A stretch of DNA of 64,000 nt from Xanthomonas prunicola (lineage in GTDB: Bacteria; Pseudomonadota; Gammaproteobacteria; Xanthomonadales; Xanthomonadaceae), in assembly GCF_002846205.1 (NCBI RefSeq), contig NZ_PHKV01000005.1:248001-312000 (forward strand). Reading direction: 5' to 3'. The first letter of the stretch is position 1, and each line of letters opens with the position of its first letter. The translations under genes were made by a program, and so were the position numbers. Under the pieces are notes generated by a model. It saw nothing but the letters and a program-made list of their open reading frames with translations. It made no database searches and was not told the DNA's origin. Shown piece after piece: positions 9,772 to 18,493 of this stretch.

Positions 9772-10397
9772 TGAACGCCACCGTGGAAACCGATGCCGAA
9801 CGTGCCGCGTTGATCGAGCGCCTGCAAAACGCGCTCGATGCACTGGAAAGCGGTGACCAGGTCGCCTGGCGTCGCGAGGTGGATCACCTCGCCGCCCTGC
9901 GCACGCGCCCGATGATGCAGAGCCTGAGCCGGCTCGCCCGCGAACTCGGCCAGGCACTGGGCGAACTGCCCACCGTGCCCGAAGAAGCCGGCGAGCTGGA
10001 CGATGCGTGTTCGCGACTGGACCATGTGGTGGAAATGACCGAAAAGGCCAGCCACCGCACGCTGGATCTGGTCGAAGAATGCCGCGAACTGGCCAACCAG
10101 TTGCGCGACGGCGGGCTGAATCAGGATCAGGGCGCGCTGATGGACAAGATGCGCCACAACCTGACCGAGCTATCGCTGGCGCAGAGCTACCAGGACCTGA
10201 GCGGCCAGATCATCCGTCGCGTGGCAGGTATCGTGCGGCGCGTGCATGAAGGCTTCGGTGCGCTCGGCCTGCCGCCGAAGAACATCGAACCGAAGAAAGA
10301 CGACGGCGGTCTTGCCGGTCCTGCAGTCAAGGGCCTGGACCGTCATGCGGTGTCGCAAGACGACGCCGACGACCTGCTGTCAGGATTGGGGCTGTAA
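9771..10397 (+). CDS. cheZ: CheY-P phosphatase CheZ
   Basis: Dephosphorylates CheY-P to end the signal. 208 residues, mostly long helices forming the four-helix bundle. The catalytic region is visible as SLAQSYQDLSGQIIRRV, whose Gln after the Asp is the active residue in the family. The C-terminus (SQDDADDLLSGLGL) is the acidic/hydrophobic CheY-tethering peptide. The ATG shares its A with the cheY TGA stop, and cheA follows two bases after the stop. Confidence 0.93.
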   Translation: MNATVETDAERAALIERLQNALDALESGDQVAWRREVDHLAALRTRPMMQSLSRLARELGQALGELPTVPEEAGELDDACSRLDHVVEMTEKASHRTLDLVEECRELANQLRDGGLNQDQGALMDKMRHNLTELSLAQSYQDLSGQIIRRVAGIVRRVHEGFGALGLPPKNIEPKKDDGGLAGPAVKGLDRHAVSQDDADDLLSGLGL

Positions 10398-10399
10398 CC

Positions 10400-12058
10400 A
10401 TGAGTGCTGTTCCAGACGATATTGCTGCCGATTTCATCGTCGAGGCCCAGGAAATCCTGGATCGCCTCGGCGAACAGCTGGTGTCGCTGGAACAGGCGCC
10501 AGAAGAAGCAGACCAGCTCAACGCGGTGTTCCGCGGCTTCCACACGCTCAAGGGCGGCGCCGGCTTTCTGGCGATCAAGCCCATGGTGGAGCTGTGCCAC
10601 GCCGCCGAAGAAACCCTCGGCATGGCACGCTCGGGCCAGGCGGTGCTGCAGGCGCATCACTTCGATGCCGCGCAGCAGTCGCTGGATTATCTGCAGGCGA
10701 TGCTGGATGCGATGGGCTCGGGCGAGGCCGTGCCGCATGCGCCGGCCACGTTGATCGCGCAGTTCGATGCCAAGAGCGGCCCGCCGGCGGTCAAGGCCGC
10801 ACCGCAGGCGGCGGCCGCCAAGCCGGTTGCTGCCGCACACGGCGACGATGCGCATGCCCCCGCCCCCAAGGCGGCCGGCAAGGCCGCAGCCAAGAGCGGC
10901 GCCGAAGCCGAACAGACCGTTCGCGTGGACACCAAGCGCCTGGACGCCATCGTCAACCTGATCGGCGAACTGGTGCTGTCGCGCAACCGTCTCAAGACAC
11001 TGCGTACCCGGCTGCGCGACGAAGAACTCGACCGCGCGGTCAGCACGCTGGACATCGCCACCGCCCGCCTGCAGACCGCGGTCATGCGCACCCGCATGCA
11101 ACCTGTCAGCAAGGTGTTCGCCCGCTTCCCAAAGGTGGCGCGCGATGTGGCGCGTACCTTGTCCAAGGAAGTGGAACTGGAACTGATCGGCGCCGAAACG
11201 GAACTGGACCGCAATCTGGTCGAAGCCCTGGCCGACCCGTTGGTGCACCTGGTGCGCAACGCCATCGACCACGGCATCGAATCGCCGGCCCTGCGCGAAG
11301 CCACCGGCAAGCCGCGCAGCGGCCATGTGCGCCTGTCCGCGCAGCAGGAGGGCGACTACGTCAGCATCGAGATCCAGGACGACGGCGCCGGCATCGACCC
11401 GGAACGCCTGCGCGAGATCGCCCGCAACAAGGGCCTGATCGACGCCGAAGCGGCCGCTCGCCTGAGCACCGACGAGTGCTTGCATCTCATTTTCATGCCG
11501 GGCTTCTCGACCAAGGTGGAAGTCACCGACATCTCCGGCCGCGGCGTCGGCATGGACGTGGTGCAATCGCGCATCCGCGAACTCAGCGGGCAGATCCAGA
11601 TCCAGTCCGAACTGGGCCGCGGCAGCCGCTTCATGATCCGCGTGCCGTTGACCCTGGCGATTCTGCCAACCCTGCTGGTGCAGGCCGGCGAAGCGGTCTA
11701 CGCATTGCCGCTGGCGCGCGTGGTGGAAGTGCTGCATGCACCGCAAACCTCGCTGGGCTGGTTCGACGGTCGCGCCGTGCTGGACCGCCGCTCGCACACC
11801 CTGCCCCTGATCGACCTGCGCCGCTGGCTGGGCGTACCGGCCGAACAACCGCCGCTGCTGACCGTGGTGTTGCTGCAGGCCGGCGAAACCCGCTTCGGCC
11901 TGGTGGTGGACCAGGTCCGCGGCCGCGAGGAAGTGGTGATCAAACCACTCCCTCGCGCCCTGCGCGGCCTACCCGGCTACGCCGGCGCTACCCTGATCGG
12001 CGACGGCCGCATGGCACTGATCCTGGATGTGGATGGATTGCGCTCCAGCGATCATTGA
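10400..12058 (+). CDS. cheA: Chemotaxis histidine kinase CheA (short form)
   Basis: Histidine kinase of the receptor arrays. 552 residues. The P1 Hpt domain carries the phosphorylatable His in HTLKGGAGF (about residue 48). An Ala/Pro-rich linker (about 120-170) replaces an evident P2 domain. P3 dimerisation (VNLIGELVLSRNRLKTL) is followed by P4 with N box HLVRNAIDHG, G1 DDGAGID and G2 GRGVGMDVV, and by a CheW-like P5. It differs clearly from the longer CheA at 34512. It closes the fliA-cheYZA block and is followed by a strong hairpin. Confidence 0.94.
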   Translation: MSAVPDDIAADFIVEAQEILDRLGEQLVSLEQAPEEADQLNAVFRGFHTLKGGAGFLAIKPMVELCHAAEETLGMARSGQAVLQAHHFDAAQQSLDYLQAMLDAMGSGEAVPHAPATLIAQFDAKSGPPAVKAAPQAAAAKPVAAAHGDDAHAPAPKAAGKAAAKSGAEAEQTVRVDTKRLDAIVNLIGELVLSRNRLKTLRTRLRDEELDRAVSTLDIATARLQTAVMRTRMQPVSKVFARFPKVARDVARTLSKEVELELIGAETELDRNLVEALADPLVHLVRNAIDHGIESPALREATGKPRSGHVRLSAQQEGDYVSIEIQDDGAGIDPERLREIARNKGLIDAEAAARLSTDECLHLIFMPGFSTKVEVTDISGRGVGMDVVQSRIRELSGQIQIQSELGRGSRFMIRVPLTLAILPTLLVQAGEAVYALPLARVVEVLHAPQTSLGWFDGRAVLDRRSHTLPLIDLRRWLGVPAEQPPLLTVVLLQAGETRFGLVVDQVRGREEVVIKPLPRALRGLPGYAGATLIGDGRMALILDVDGLRSSDH

Positions 12059-12111
12059 TATTCGGGAATCGGGAATCGAGAATCGTCAAAACGATCCTTG
12101 TTGCCTGATCT

Positions 12112-12146
12112 AACGACAACGGCCGCGTATTGCGGCCGTTGTCGTT
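12112..12146 (+). terminator. Perfect 15-bp hairpin ending the cheYZA block
   Basis: AACGACAACGGCCGC (12112-12126), a 5-nt loop and its exact complement (12132-12146), followed by only a short T run. Its position 54 bp after cheA suggests a factor-independent terminator. Confidence 0.75.
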
Positions 12147-12330
12147 TCACTAGCAGTATTGCTGCCGATCTACGCCGCTACACACGGCGGTAAGTTGGTG
12201 TGCTGGTCTAATGCTTGTAGACACATCGATGGGGTGATCCTCCTCGACGAGCCCCGCACCGGGTAAAAACTCCAGACGTCGATAACGCCTTCAACCTGAA
12301 GGTAATGCAGATGATCCGAGAGCCGGACCG

Positions 12331-12418
12331 TGCGCCCATACCGCCGTGTGGCAAGAATGGGCGCGATAGTTTGGCGACGCCAATGATGCGTTGAAGTGAA
12401 CCTGGAACTGTTATTTCC
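12331..12418 (+). repeat. Left copy of an inverted repeat bracketing the accessory island
   Basis: Two parts: a self-complementary segment (12331-12366; arms TGCGCCCAT and ATGGGCGCGA) and, after about 23 bp, a conserved 29-mer at 12390-12418 beginning GTTGAAGTGAACCTGGAAC. The same two parts in the same order occur inverted at 23258-23346. In one frame the 29-mer reads VEVNLELLF, versus VEVNLEPLF and VEVDLEPLF in the other copies, so it may be the relic of a repeated coding sequence. Confidence 0.7.
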
Positions 12419-12478
12419 TACAACACCTTCCGGCTGCACTCCGCGCTCGGCTACCGATCACCCCCCCCGACTACTAGA
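12419..12478 (+). pseudogene. 3' remnant of an IS3-family transposase (OrfB end)
   Basis: The frame reads YNTFRLHSALGYRSP, the typical C-terminal signature of IS3-family OrfB transposases (usual form YNxxRxHSALGYxSP). A run of eight C's then disturbs the frame and the rest of the gene is absent. Between here and 12659 I see no other gene; 12550-12620 may hold another unrecognisable transposase relic. Confidence 0.6.
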
Positions 12479-12659
12479 AAGCCACTACCTGAAATCACCT
12501 ATCGCGCAGTCCACCAAAACTTGACCACGACAGCTGGAGTGCAAGTCGTCATGACCTACATCACTGGCTATATCCGCAACCATTTGCCTGTAGGCACACA
12601 CCGTCCCTAACCAGCTACTTTTCAAAGGGATGAGCCGCTCCACCGGCGAACAGAGTCAA

Positions 12660-13178
12660 CTATTCGGCCGTCTTATGGTCATAAACGCATTTGCGCGCTT
12701 GTTCGTAAGCGGTGGTAGGAATGACCACATCGAATTGCTTAGTGGTTGGGATAAGCGTAGCGGGCTCCGAAGAGCGCAGCAGGAAGGCATCGCCGCCTCC
12801 CTCTCGACGGAACCAACCGACGTGCATCCCGGGAAGGCCGGTCCCCGCCTTACGGAAGGGAAAGCGCATAGCGCTAGCGTCTGCTGCTTCGCCCCAACGC
12901 AAGGCGCCCAATGGCAAGACGACACTGTCCGTCCCGGCCCGCAGCATGAGGGCATTCCCACTGATACTCACGCGTGCGCTCCTAGCTTGCCAGACCAAGA
13001 AACCGGCTATCGCTATATTGGCCAAGACAACGATCACTAGAGCCCCCTTCTTCAGCGGTGTCGGGGCCTTGCCAGCAAAGTAGAGAAACGCAACGAAAGC
13101 CAGAGCGAACACGAATGGGCCAAAAATACTTAAGTATGTTTTCCCATTGGCCAAGTGCAGCGGGATGTCACAGTTCAT
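12660..13178 (-). CDS. Membrane protein with PH-like domain, last gene of the radical SAM operon
   Basis: 172 residues, function unknown. After a short cytoplasmic start there are two hydrophobic segments (about 17-36, with FGPFVFALAFVAFLYF, and about 45-62, with LVIVVLANIAIAGFLVW). A soluble part follows whose pattern (VSISGNALMLRAGTDSVVLPLGALRW) resembles the first strands of bacterial PH-type domains. AGGA precedes the ATG. It begins 14 nt after the stop of the Tat-exported protein gene, so it is probably co-transcribed with it and the radical SAM gene. I do not recognise a named family with certainty. Confidence 0.6.
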   Translation of the reverse strand: MNCDIPLHLANGKTYLSIFGPFVFALAFVAFLYFAGKAPTPLKKGALVIVVLANIAIAGFLVWQARSARVSISGNALMLRAGTDSVVLPLGALRWGEAADASAMRFPFRKAGTGLPGMHVGWFRREGGGDAFLLRSSEPATLIPTTKQFDVVIPTTAYEQARKCVYDHKTAE

Positions 13179-13192
13179 AGCTGACTTCCTAT

Positions 13193-14257
13193 TTAAGCTG
13201 TAATGGTACGCATGCCGTATTGGTACACGGCATCCACTATTGTCTCGAATGACGATTCCTCGAAGCCAATCAATCCAACCTGCTGCATGGCGCGCAGAAA
13301 AGACGCCACCTCGTTGTGAATGACCAGCTTGGCATGCTCCGAGTACAACTCAGGCGCGCCAAGCATTGCAGCGGCACGCTGCGCCACGGTACAACTGTCG
13401 CAAATATCCGGGTCGAGCCTACTCATCTGCCCCGTGAATATTCCAGTTGACATTGACTGCGATGTTTGCGGCTGTCCCGGCGATGGCGTTGCTCCCGTCA
13501 CTGACGTATGCGTAACGAACGTGACGTAATTGAATAGCACAGCCACCACTTGCACGCCCACCGCCGCCTCCACGGCAGCCACAACTGCAGCAATCGCGCC
13601 CGCAACGGCCTGCCCGGGCGCCACGCGGACCAACTGGGCAATATTGCCAATGGCAGCGAGATCCGCAGCGGTCGGCACTGAAGCTGACGCACCCACGAAA
13701 CGCTTAACAGTCTCGGCATCAAGCGGCGCGTCGGGTGCTAAACCTAACGTTTCTTTGATTATGGCAAGGTTGCTGGACAGCACCTTGGACATTTGCTGGG
13801 TCAGGACGTCCGACTTGGGCTTTTCGAGCGCGCCGGCCACATGCAGGTAATTGAGCAGCGAAATATAATCTTTTTCGAGCGCTGCGCTCTGCACCAGCGG
13901 ATCAGACAACGCAACAAGCAATGCTAGGGTTGGTGCCTCCATCGCGCTGTCGTAACCAAGGTTGGCCAAGAATTTATGCGGGTTGTTGTTGAAGGCTCTT
14001 CGCTGCGAAGGATCGGAGAACATTTCGACTACTGCGGCCGTCAACTTCGACCACCTGTCCCAACCTTCGGTCGGCATACCGCCACGGGACAGCGGAAGCA
14101 GCATCTTCGTGGCAGCGCTGTTAGCGGTGCCGCCGGTTAGGCTAGCAGGCTGACCAAATACACGCATAGCTTGATCAGCAGCCACGACACCACCAGAGGA
14201 CGATGCGACTGCACCTGCTGCCAAGCTTGATTGAATGAACTTGCGTCGCTTCATCAT
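13193..14257 (-). CDS. Tat-exported protein, candidate substrate of the adjacent radical SAM enzyme
   Basis: 354 residues, no named family recognised. The N-terminus MMKRRKFIQSSLAAGAVASS is a twin-arginine (Tat) signal, implying export of a folded protein. Residues 70-110 include SDPSQRRAFNNNPHKFLANLGYD, which recalls the helix found in nitrile-hydratase-like leader peptides of some peptide-modification systems. An Ala-rich hydrophobic stretch (AGAIAAVVAAVEAAVGVQVVAV) lies near 225-250. The only cysteines I see form a CDSC motif near residue 286. The ATG overlaps the stop of the upstream radical SAM gene by four bases. Inference: the enzyme modifies this protein, or the pair builds a cofactor-bearing periplasmic protein. 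Confidence 0.65.
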   Translation of the reverse strand: MMKRRKFIQSSLAAGAVASSSGGVVAADQAMRVFGQPASLTGGTANSAATKMLLPLSRGGMPTEGWDRWSKLTAAVVEMFSDPSQRRAFNNNPHKFLANLGYDSAMEAPTLALLVALSDPLVQSAALEKDYISLLNYLHVAGALEKPKSDVLTQQMSKVLSSNLAIIKETLGLAPDAPLDAETVKRFVGASASVPTAADLAAIGNIAQLVRVAPGQAVAGAIAAVVAAVEAAVGVQVVAVLFNYVTFVTHTSVTGATPSPGQPQTSQSMSTGIFTGQMSRLDPDICDSCTVAQRAAAMLGAPELYSEHAKLVIHNEVASFLRAMQQVGLIGFEESSFETIVDAVYQYGMRTITA

Positions 14258-15279
14258 TGCGCTCCCTGCTTTTCCACGATTTGATCGACCGCTGATGCCA
14301 AGGCATAGCGACTCATCACTTCCGGTACGAACTGCTCATAGGTGGCGGAGATCTTTTCGCGGATCTCCGGGTTCTTATGCAATACCGCACAGTCATGGCA
14401 TATGTGCACCGACCCGGCTAGCAATTGATCAGCGCGCTCTATTCCCATGACCTTACGCACGATTTCCGCAGGCCCATCCATGCGCAGCCAGTACTTCATA
14501 AAGTCGTCATGTTGACGGAGGTAGATGTTGGACACACCTTCGGCCATCGTTCCCAACTTCATTTCGGGGATGTGCTCCAAGGTCAAGCCACAGCAGGCGG
14601 ACACCTCTCCATAGGGTGTGATGGCGATATTGTTGTGGATTTGCTCGCAAGGCGTTGCGCGGCGTCCGGTATGCAGAACGTGCTCGCGCTCCTCCCCCTT
14701 GGCAATGAACGACATCCAGCTGTTCGATTGCAACAGTAGGCCCCTGTCACGGAGACTCTTTATAGTTGGATCGCGCGCAAGAGCAGACAACTTATCGCTT
14801 TCTGCTGTGTCCGCCTCAACCGTCAATAAGGTCAGCACGCCCGCATTGAAGGCTGCTTCCGCGGCATTGACAACCGATTCGTGCGGCACCCACTCTTGAT
14901 GGTCCTTACCGGTACTAATGTTCAGTTCGCGTAGCCCAGCGCCGGCCAGTTTTCCGGCCATCCGTGTGGCAGAGGCCTTGGTCTTGCCCCAAGAACCATT
15001 GGAAACAATTCGCGTAACCAAATCGAGCGAGGTGGCTTCTGCAATCACGGCTACTAAGTCGTCCTTTAACAGCGTGGCTTCGCCCCCGGTGAATACCACC
15101 ACGCGCAGTGATGGGAAGCTGTCCTTCACATCGTGAAGGGCTCGCATCATTTCGTCGCGACTGAGACGCCCTTTAACATTGGGGCTGGATTCGAAGCAGC
15201 ACTGTGTGCAGGCTGCTGTACAACGGTACGTTGTGATGAAGGTAAGTGTCTTTGGTAGCAGCGTTGAGCACAAATCCAT
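14254..15279 (-). CDS. Radical SAM protein with SPASM-like C-terminus
   Basis: 341 residues. The CX3CX2C motif (C20, C24, C27 in TYRCTAACTQCC) would bind the catalytic [4Fe-4S] cluster and S-adenosylmethionine. The glycine-rich TGGEATL follows the first strand-helix unit, as in the AdoMet radical fold. Further cysteines in ATPCEQIHNN, SACCG and HICHDC toward the C-terminus resemble SPASM/twitch auxiliary cluster sites used by peptide- and protein-modifying enzymes. GGAG lies 6-7 nt upstream of the ATG, and a sigma-70-like promoter lies about 55-80 bp upstream. It heads a three-gene operon with the Tat-exported protein and the PH-like membrane protein. Confidence 0.85.
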   Translation of the reverse strand: MDLCSTLLPKTLTFITTYRCTAACTQCCFESSPNVKGRLSRDEMMRALHDVKDSFPSLRVVVFTGGEATLLKDDLVAVIAEATSLDLVTRIVSNGSWGKTKASATRMAGKLAGAGLRELNISTGKDHQEWVPHESVVNAAEAAFNAGVLTLLTVEADTAESDKLSALARDPTIKSLRDRGLLLQSNSWMSFIAKGEEREHVLHTGRRATPCEQIHNNIAITPYGEVSACCGLTLEHIPEMKLGTMAEGVSNIYLRQHDDFMKYWLRMDGPAEIVRKVMGIERADQLLAGSVHICHDCAVLHKNPEIREKISATYEQFVPEVMSRYALASAVDQIVEKQGAQ

Positions 15280-15332
15280 GTGATCTCCTTAAGTTTTGCT
15301 TCTTAAAAAGCGAGCTTAACCGTGGCTTGCCG

Positions 15333-15361
15333 ACACTATCAGTGCAGACTCAAGCGGTCAA
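15333..15361 (-). promoter_or_regulatory. Sigma-70-like promoter of the radical SAM operon
   Basis: Read on the minus strand: TTGACC (15361-15356), a 17-bp spacer, then TAGTGT (15338-15333), about 54 nt from the start codon. The IS3 remnant begins 55 bp behind it without destroying it. Confidence 0.55.
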
Positions 15362-15415
15362 AGGGTTTTAAGGTTCGCGCCGGCTTCCTTCTGCAAGTTG
15401 CGGTAATACGTCGAC

Positions 15416-15962
15416 TGACCTAATCCATATAATTTGGGCCGGCCCGAACCAGAAAATTCGGCGACACTCAGGCCCAAAGAGGCCCGTCGCCATGAAGAAG
15501 TCGAAGTTCACCGAAGCGCAGATCGCGTTCGCCCTGAAGCAGGCCGAGACCGCACCACGTTCGATGAGATCTACCGCAAGATGGGCATCAGCCAAGCCCA
15601 CGTTCTATGCGTGGCGCAAGAAGTTCGGCGGGCTCGGCGTCGCCAAACTGCGCCGGCTAGGCCAGCTTGAGGAAGAGAACCGCAAGCTCAAGCAGCTCGA
15701 GGCCGATCTGAGCCTGGACAAGGTGATGTTGCAGGACGTGATGTCAGAAAAGCTTTGAGGCCCGCGCAGCGCAAGACGCACGTGGGCCATCTGATGACCG
15801 GCATCGCGTTGGGATTCGTGGAGCCTGCGCGGTCCTCAAGCAGAGTCGATCGACTTGGTATTACCAGCCTCGGGATAATGATGACGCGCCACTGATTCGA
15901 AGGATCGAAGAGATTGCAGCCGTCCGGGTCCGCTATGGTTTCTGGCGGATTTTCGTTTTGTC
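15416..15962 (+). mobile_element. Decayed and truncated IS3-family insertion sequence
   Basis: The left end is probably the TGACCT at 15416. OrfA starts at 15492 (MKKSKFTEAQIAFALKQAET), then the family sequence TTFDEIYRKMGIS is in another frame, then TFYAWRKKFGGLG and the leucine-rich helix LSLDKVMLQDVMSEKL return to the first frame, so orfA carries compensating frameshifts. OrfB follows with its N-terminus only (VGHLMTGIALGF ... PLIRRIEEIAAVRVRYGFWRI) and is cut at about 15960, where the SymE-leader-like repeat begins. The element cannot transpose by itself. Confidence 0.8.
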
Positions 15963-15968
15963 GCGCCT

Positions 15969-16061
15969 CCTCCCGACGCAGGCATTGCGCCGCTGGCGCA
16001 GTTCCATAAGGGCCACGGAAGCCGAGCGCCGTCGCCTGATAAGTGCACCTGACCCCATCAC
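15969..16061 (+). repeat. Deleted copy of the SymE-cassette leader (direct repeat 1)
   Basis: 15969-15989 equals 20006-20026 exactly (CCTCCCGACGCAGGCATTGCG). 15998-16061 matches 20193-20255 closely, with the shared string GATAAGTGCACCTGACCC. In this copy the two blocks nearly touch, while the other copy has about 165 bp between them, so this looks like an internal-deletion derivative. It sits between the IS3 remnant and the 3' end of the effector gene. Confidence 0.75.
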
Positions 16062-16090
16062 TGTCAGCCCCAGACAAATTGCACCAAGCC

Positions 16091-17911
16091 TCACACCATC
16101 CGGTGTTGAGGTGCGATCAATTGCTCTCGCTGCTGCTCCTGCTGCTGGGATTGCTGTTGGCGCTGCGTTTCGCCCAAGGCCTGCAATTGCGCTAAGGATT
16201 GCTCGACAGGCTGCGCAATCGCATCGCTCGTCTTCATATGCGCCATCTTGTGAGCGGGGTCGTTCAACGCGCCTTCCACCACAAAGACGTTCTCGCCTTG
16301 TCGCACGGATTTTGTGTTCTCGCTCAGTACGACATGATCGATTCGCGACAGCCCGTCTTCCTTTGCAAGATATGCACTGCTTGCCGCAAGGCGGGCGCTG
16401 TTGTCGTCGTACTCTCGACCGAGGCCTTGCTCGAGGCGACGAACGGCTTCTTCTGCTTCGCGATGGAGCGGGTCTTGGGATAGCGATGCCAGCTGATATC
16501 TCCCGCTTTCCGAGATTTGGACGGCACCTTGCTCCGTCTGCGATGCACCGCGCTCGTGCTGAACACGCGCCTGGCTGAGTTCGATGCCCAGGCTTCCTGA
16601 CTGAAAGTTCTGCACCGTTACCGATTGCCCTCGTTCGTTACCAATCAATAGATCGGCGCCTTGGATACGGTAAGTAGTTTGACCATCTGCACTACGAAAC
16701 ACTCCCTCTGGATCATCAGCTTGCCGGGTGCCTCCAGTCAGTCGCTGGCCATCCCAAAACAGCTGCCCACTGCGGTCCGCATCCTGCACTACATCCCCAT
16801 CGTCAACGACGTAGGTATCATTACCAGCCCCACCACGTAGCATGTCATGGCCCGGCCCACCTATCAGGACGTCGTTACCCTGCCCGCCAATCAGGGTGTC
16901 ATTACCTCCGCCTCCTAGCAGCAGATCGTTATTGCTGACCTCTGCGCCGTTCCTCCGGCGGGTCGCATCGATTGTCGAAGCGTGATCGGCATCCACGGCA
17001 ACGCGCGTAGAATCTCGCCCCGCATCTACGTGGATCGAGCCCGCGTTGAATGCCTCGTTGCTCAAGCGATCTGCAATTTCAGGATGCTGCTCACGCAAGT
17101 CAGAAAGCAGGCGCAAACGCGCTGGGTCCAACGACTGCGCAAGGGTTTGCACATTACCTCGCCCTTCCAGCAAGGCTGCATAGTCCCGATTCGCCTCCGC
17201 AATCAAGTTACGCTGACCAGGATTTCCGTCAATATCCACACCCCAGCGAGCTTCGTCACGATTGATGCGCTCGCGATGTTGCTGATACATCTGGTAAGTA
17301 GACAGCGCCTCGTCGCTTGTGACGTTGTTTGGATCGTTGTAAAGGCCAAAGAGTTCGGACTCCAGTACACGACGCTTGCGAAGACCCGCTTCCGCAGCAG
17401 CATTGCTTCCCCAGGCGTTGTAGCGCATCTCAAACCAAGCCTCGGAGCGATCTCCGGCCACTACAGCATCCCGAAATGCCTGCATGTTGGCGTTATACGA
17501 ACCCGCGCCACGGTTGTAAACCAGAGACACAAGCGCCGCGCGCTCTTGTGACATTGGCATGTTCAACGCATTGATCGGCCGCTCGTACTCAGGCATGGAT
17601 GCAGCTAGTAGCCGATCTCCTTCGGCAGCATTGAGCGTACGATCAAACTGCAGACCCAGCCTCGTGCGGTCCCCGGGGGCTGCAGCATCGATCGCTGCCA
17701 ATTGACTGCGCTGTGCATCCGAGAGGTCGATGCCTGACTCAGCCCAGATTGCAGCATTGTTTGAACGATTGAATGTATAGCCATAGCCAATCGTGGCCCG
17801 ACCATCGCCGACATCCTGGGGGCGAGCGTGCAAGCTTTCAGTGAGCTTGACCAGATCACCGGTGAGCGCGTTGTACTGCTCTTGGGTAAGCTCGCGATAG
17901 TTGATAGGCAT
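16091..17911 (-). CDS. Putative type IV secretion effector: lysozyme-like, RTX repeats, XVIPCD
   Basis: 606 residues, AAGGAG before the ATG. Residues 1-200 look like a phage-type lysozyme ([10 protein letters not shown], then TIGYGYTF, and [12 protein letters not shown]), predicted to cut peptidoglycan. Residues about 333-372 hold four glycine/aspartate nonapeptides ([21 protein letters not shown] and so on), calcium-binding RTX units. The last about 130 residues match the XVIPCD pattern ([43 protein letters not shown]) and end in a Gln-rich tail; this domain is the known export signal of the Xanthomonas bacteria-killing T4SS. It resembles the X. citri XAC1918 type of effector, from memory. 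No hydrophobic signal peptide is present, consistent with T4SS delivery. Confidence 0.85.
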   Translation of the reverse strand: MPINYRELTQEQYNALTGDLVKLTESLHARPQDVGDGRATIGYGYTFNRSNNAAIWAESGIDLSDAQRSQLAAIDAAAPGDRTRLGLQFDRTLNAAEGDRLLAASMPEYERPINALNMPMSQERAALVSLVYNRGAGSYNANMQAFRDAVVAGDRSEAWFEMRYNAWGSNAAAEAGLRKRRVLESELFGLYNDPNNVTSDEALSTYQMYQQHRERINRDEARWGVDIDGNPGQRNLIAEANRDYAALLEGRGNVQTLAQSLDPARLRLLSDLREQHPEIADRLSNEAFNAGSIHVDAGRDSTRVAVDADHASTIDATRRRNGAEVSNNDLLLGGGGNDTLIGGQGNDVLIGGPGHDMLRGGAGNDTYVVDDGDVVQDADRSGQLFWDGQRLTGGTRQADDPEGVFRSADGQTTYRIQGADLLIGNERGQSVTVQNFQSGSLGIELSQARVQHERGASQTEQGAVQISESGRYQLASLSQDPLHREAEEAVRRLEQGLGREYDDNSARLAASSAYLAKEDGLSRIDHVVLSENTKSVRQGENVFVVEGALNDPAHKMAHMKTSDAIAQPVEQSLAQLQALGETQRQQQSQQQEQQREQLIAPQHRMV

Positions 17912-17932
17912 CCCTGATCTCCTTATCCAAAA

Positions 17933-18421
17933 CTACATTAAATTAGAGTAATCTCCGATCTGATTGCAGATCTCTGCAGGCGGATTACCCACCCTCACGA
18001 CTCTCCGCTTTCCTTCTGCGGCCTTTTCCTTTGGCGCGACGATACGGTAAACAAGATACAACCCTTCTTTCGTCTCCCAGAGACCAAACGTGGACATCTC
18101 CGAGAAGCGATAGCTTTCTCCATCAGATCGGACTGCCTCAAAACTACATTCCGCATATGAGCCCCATCCACAACTAGCGGCCAAGCGCTTCAAACCGCCT
18201 CGACCGCCAAGATCAAAGCGATAAGAACGCCCACTATCATCTTCAGAGACCTGTGGATTGATTTGTAGGGCTTGCGTCGAACCTGAGCCTCCCCAACCAC
18301 GGGACTGCTCACAAAGCGAGTCGCCGGATGGAGCGCTCATGTCCGCGCCCGCGGATACTACCGTACATCCTGTGATGAAGAAGAGCGCAAGCGCCACGCA
18401 GCCAACAGACTTTATTTTCAT
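17933..18421 (-). CDS. Putative immunity lipoprotein for the XVIPCD effector
   Basis: 162 residues from the ATG at 18421, which has AAGGAG upstream; an upstream in-frame extension is less likely because the lipoprotein signal MKIKSVGCVALALFFITGC starts here. The lipobox ITGC predicts lipidation and a periplasmic location. The mature part carries several cysteines and no enzyme motif. It lies 21 bp upstream of the effector and would be co-transcribed, the arrangement known for X-Tfe/X-Tfi pairs, whose immunity proteins are periplasmic lipoproteins. The function is inferred from this context. Confidence 0.7.
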   Translation of the reverse strand: MKIKSVGCVALALFFITGCTVVSAGADMSAPSGDSLCEQSRGWGGSGSTQALQINPQVSEDDSGRSYRFDLGGRGGLKRLAASCGWGSYAECSFEAVRSDGESYRFSEMSTFGLWETKEGLYLVYRIVAPKEKAAEGKRRVVRVGNPPAEICNQIGDYSNLM

Positions 18422-18493
18422 GAAAACTCCTTGCGTTCGAATAACATCATTGACCACCTCCTGGAGCATCGCTTTGTCCAGACTCAGGTTGGA

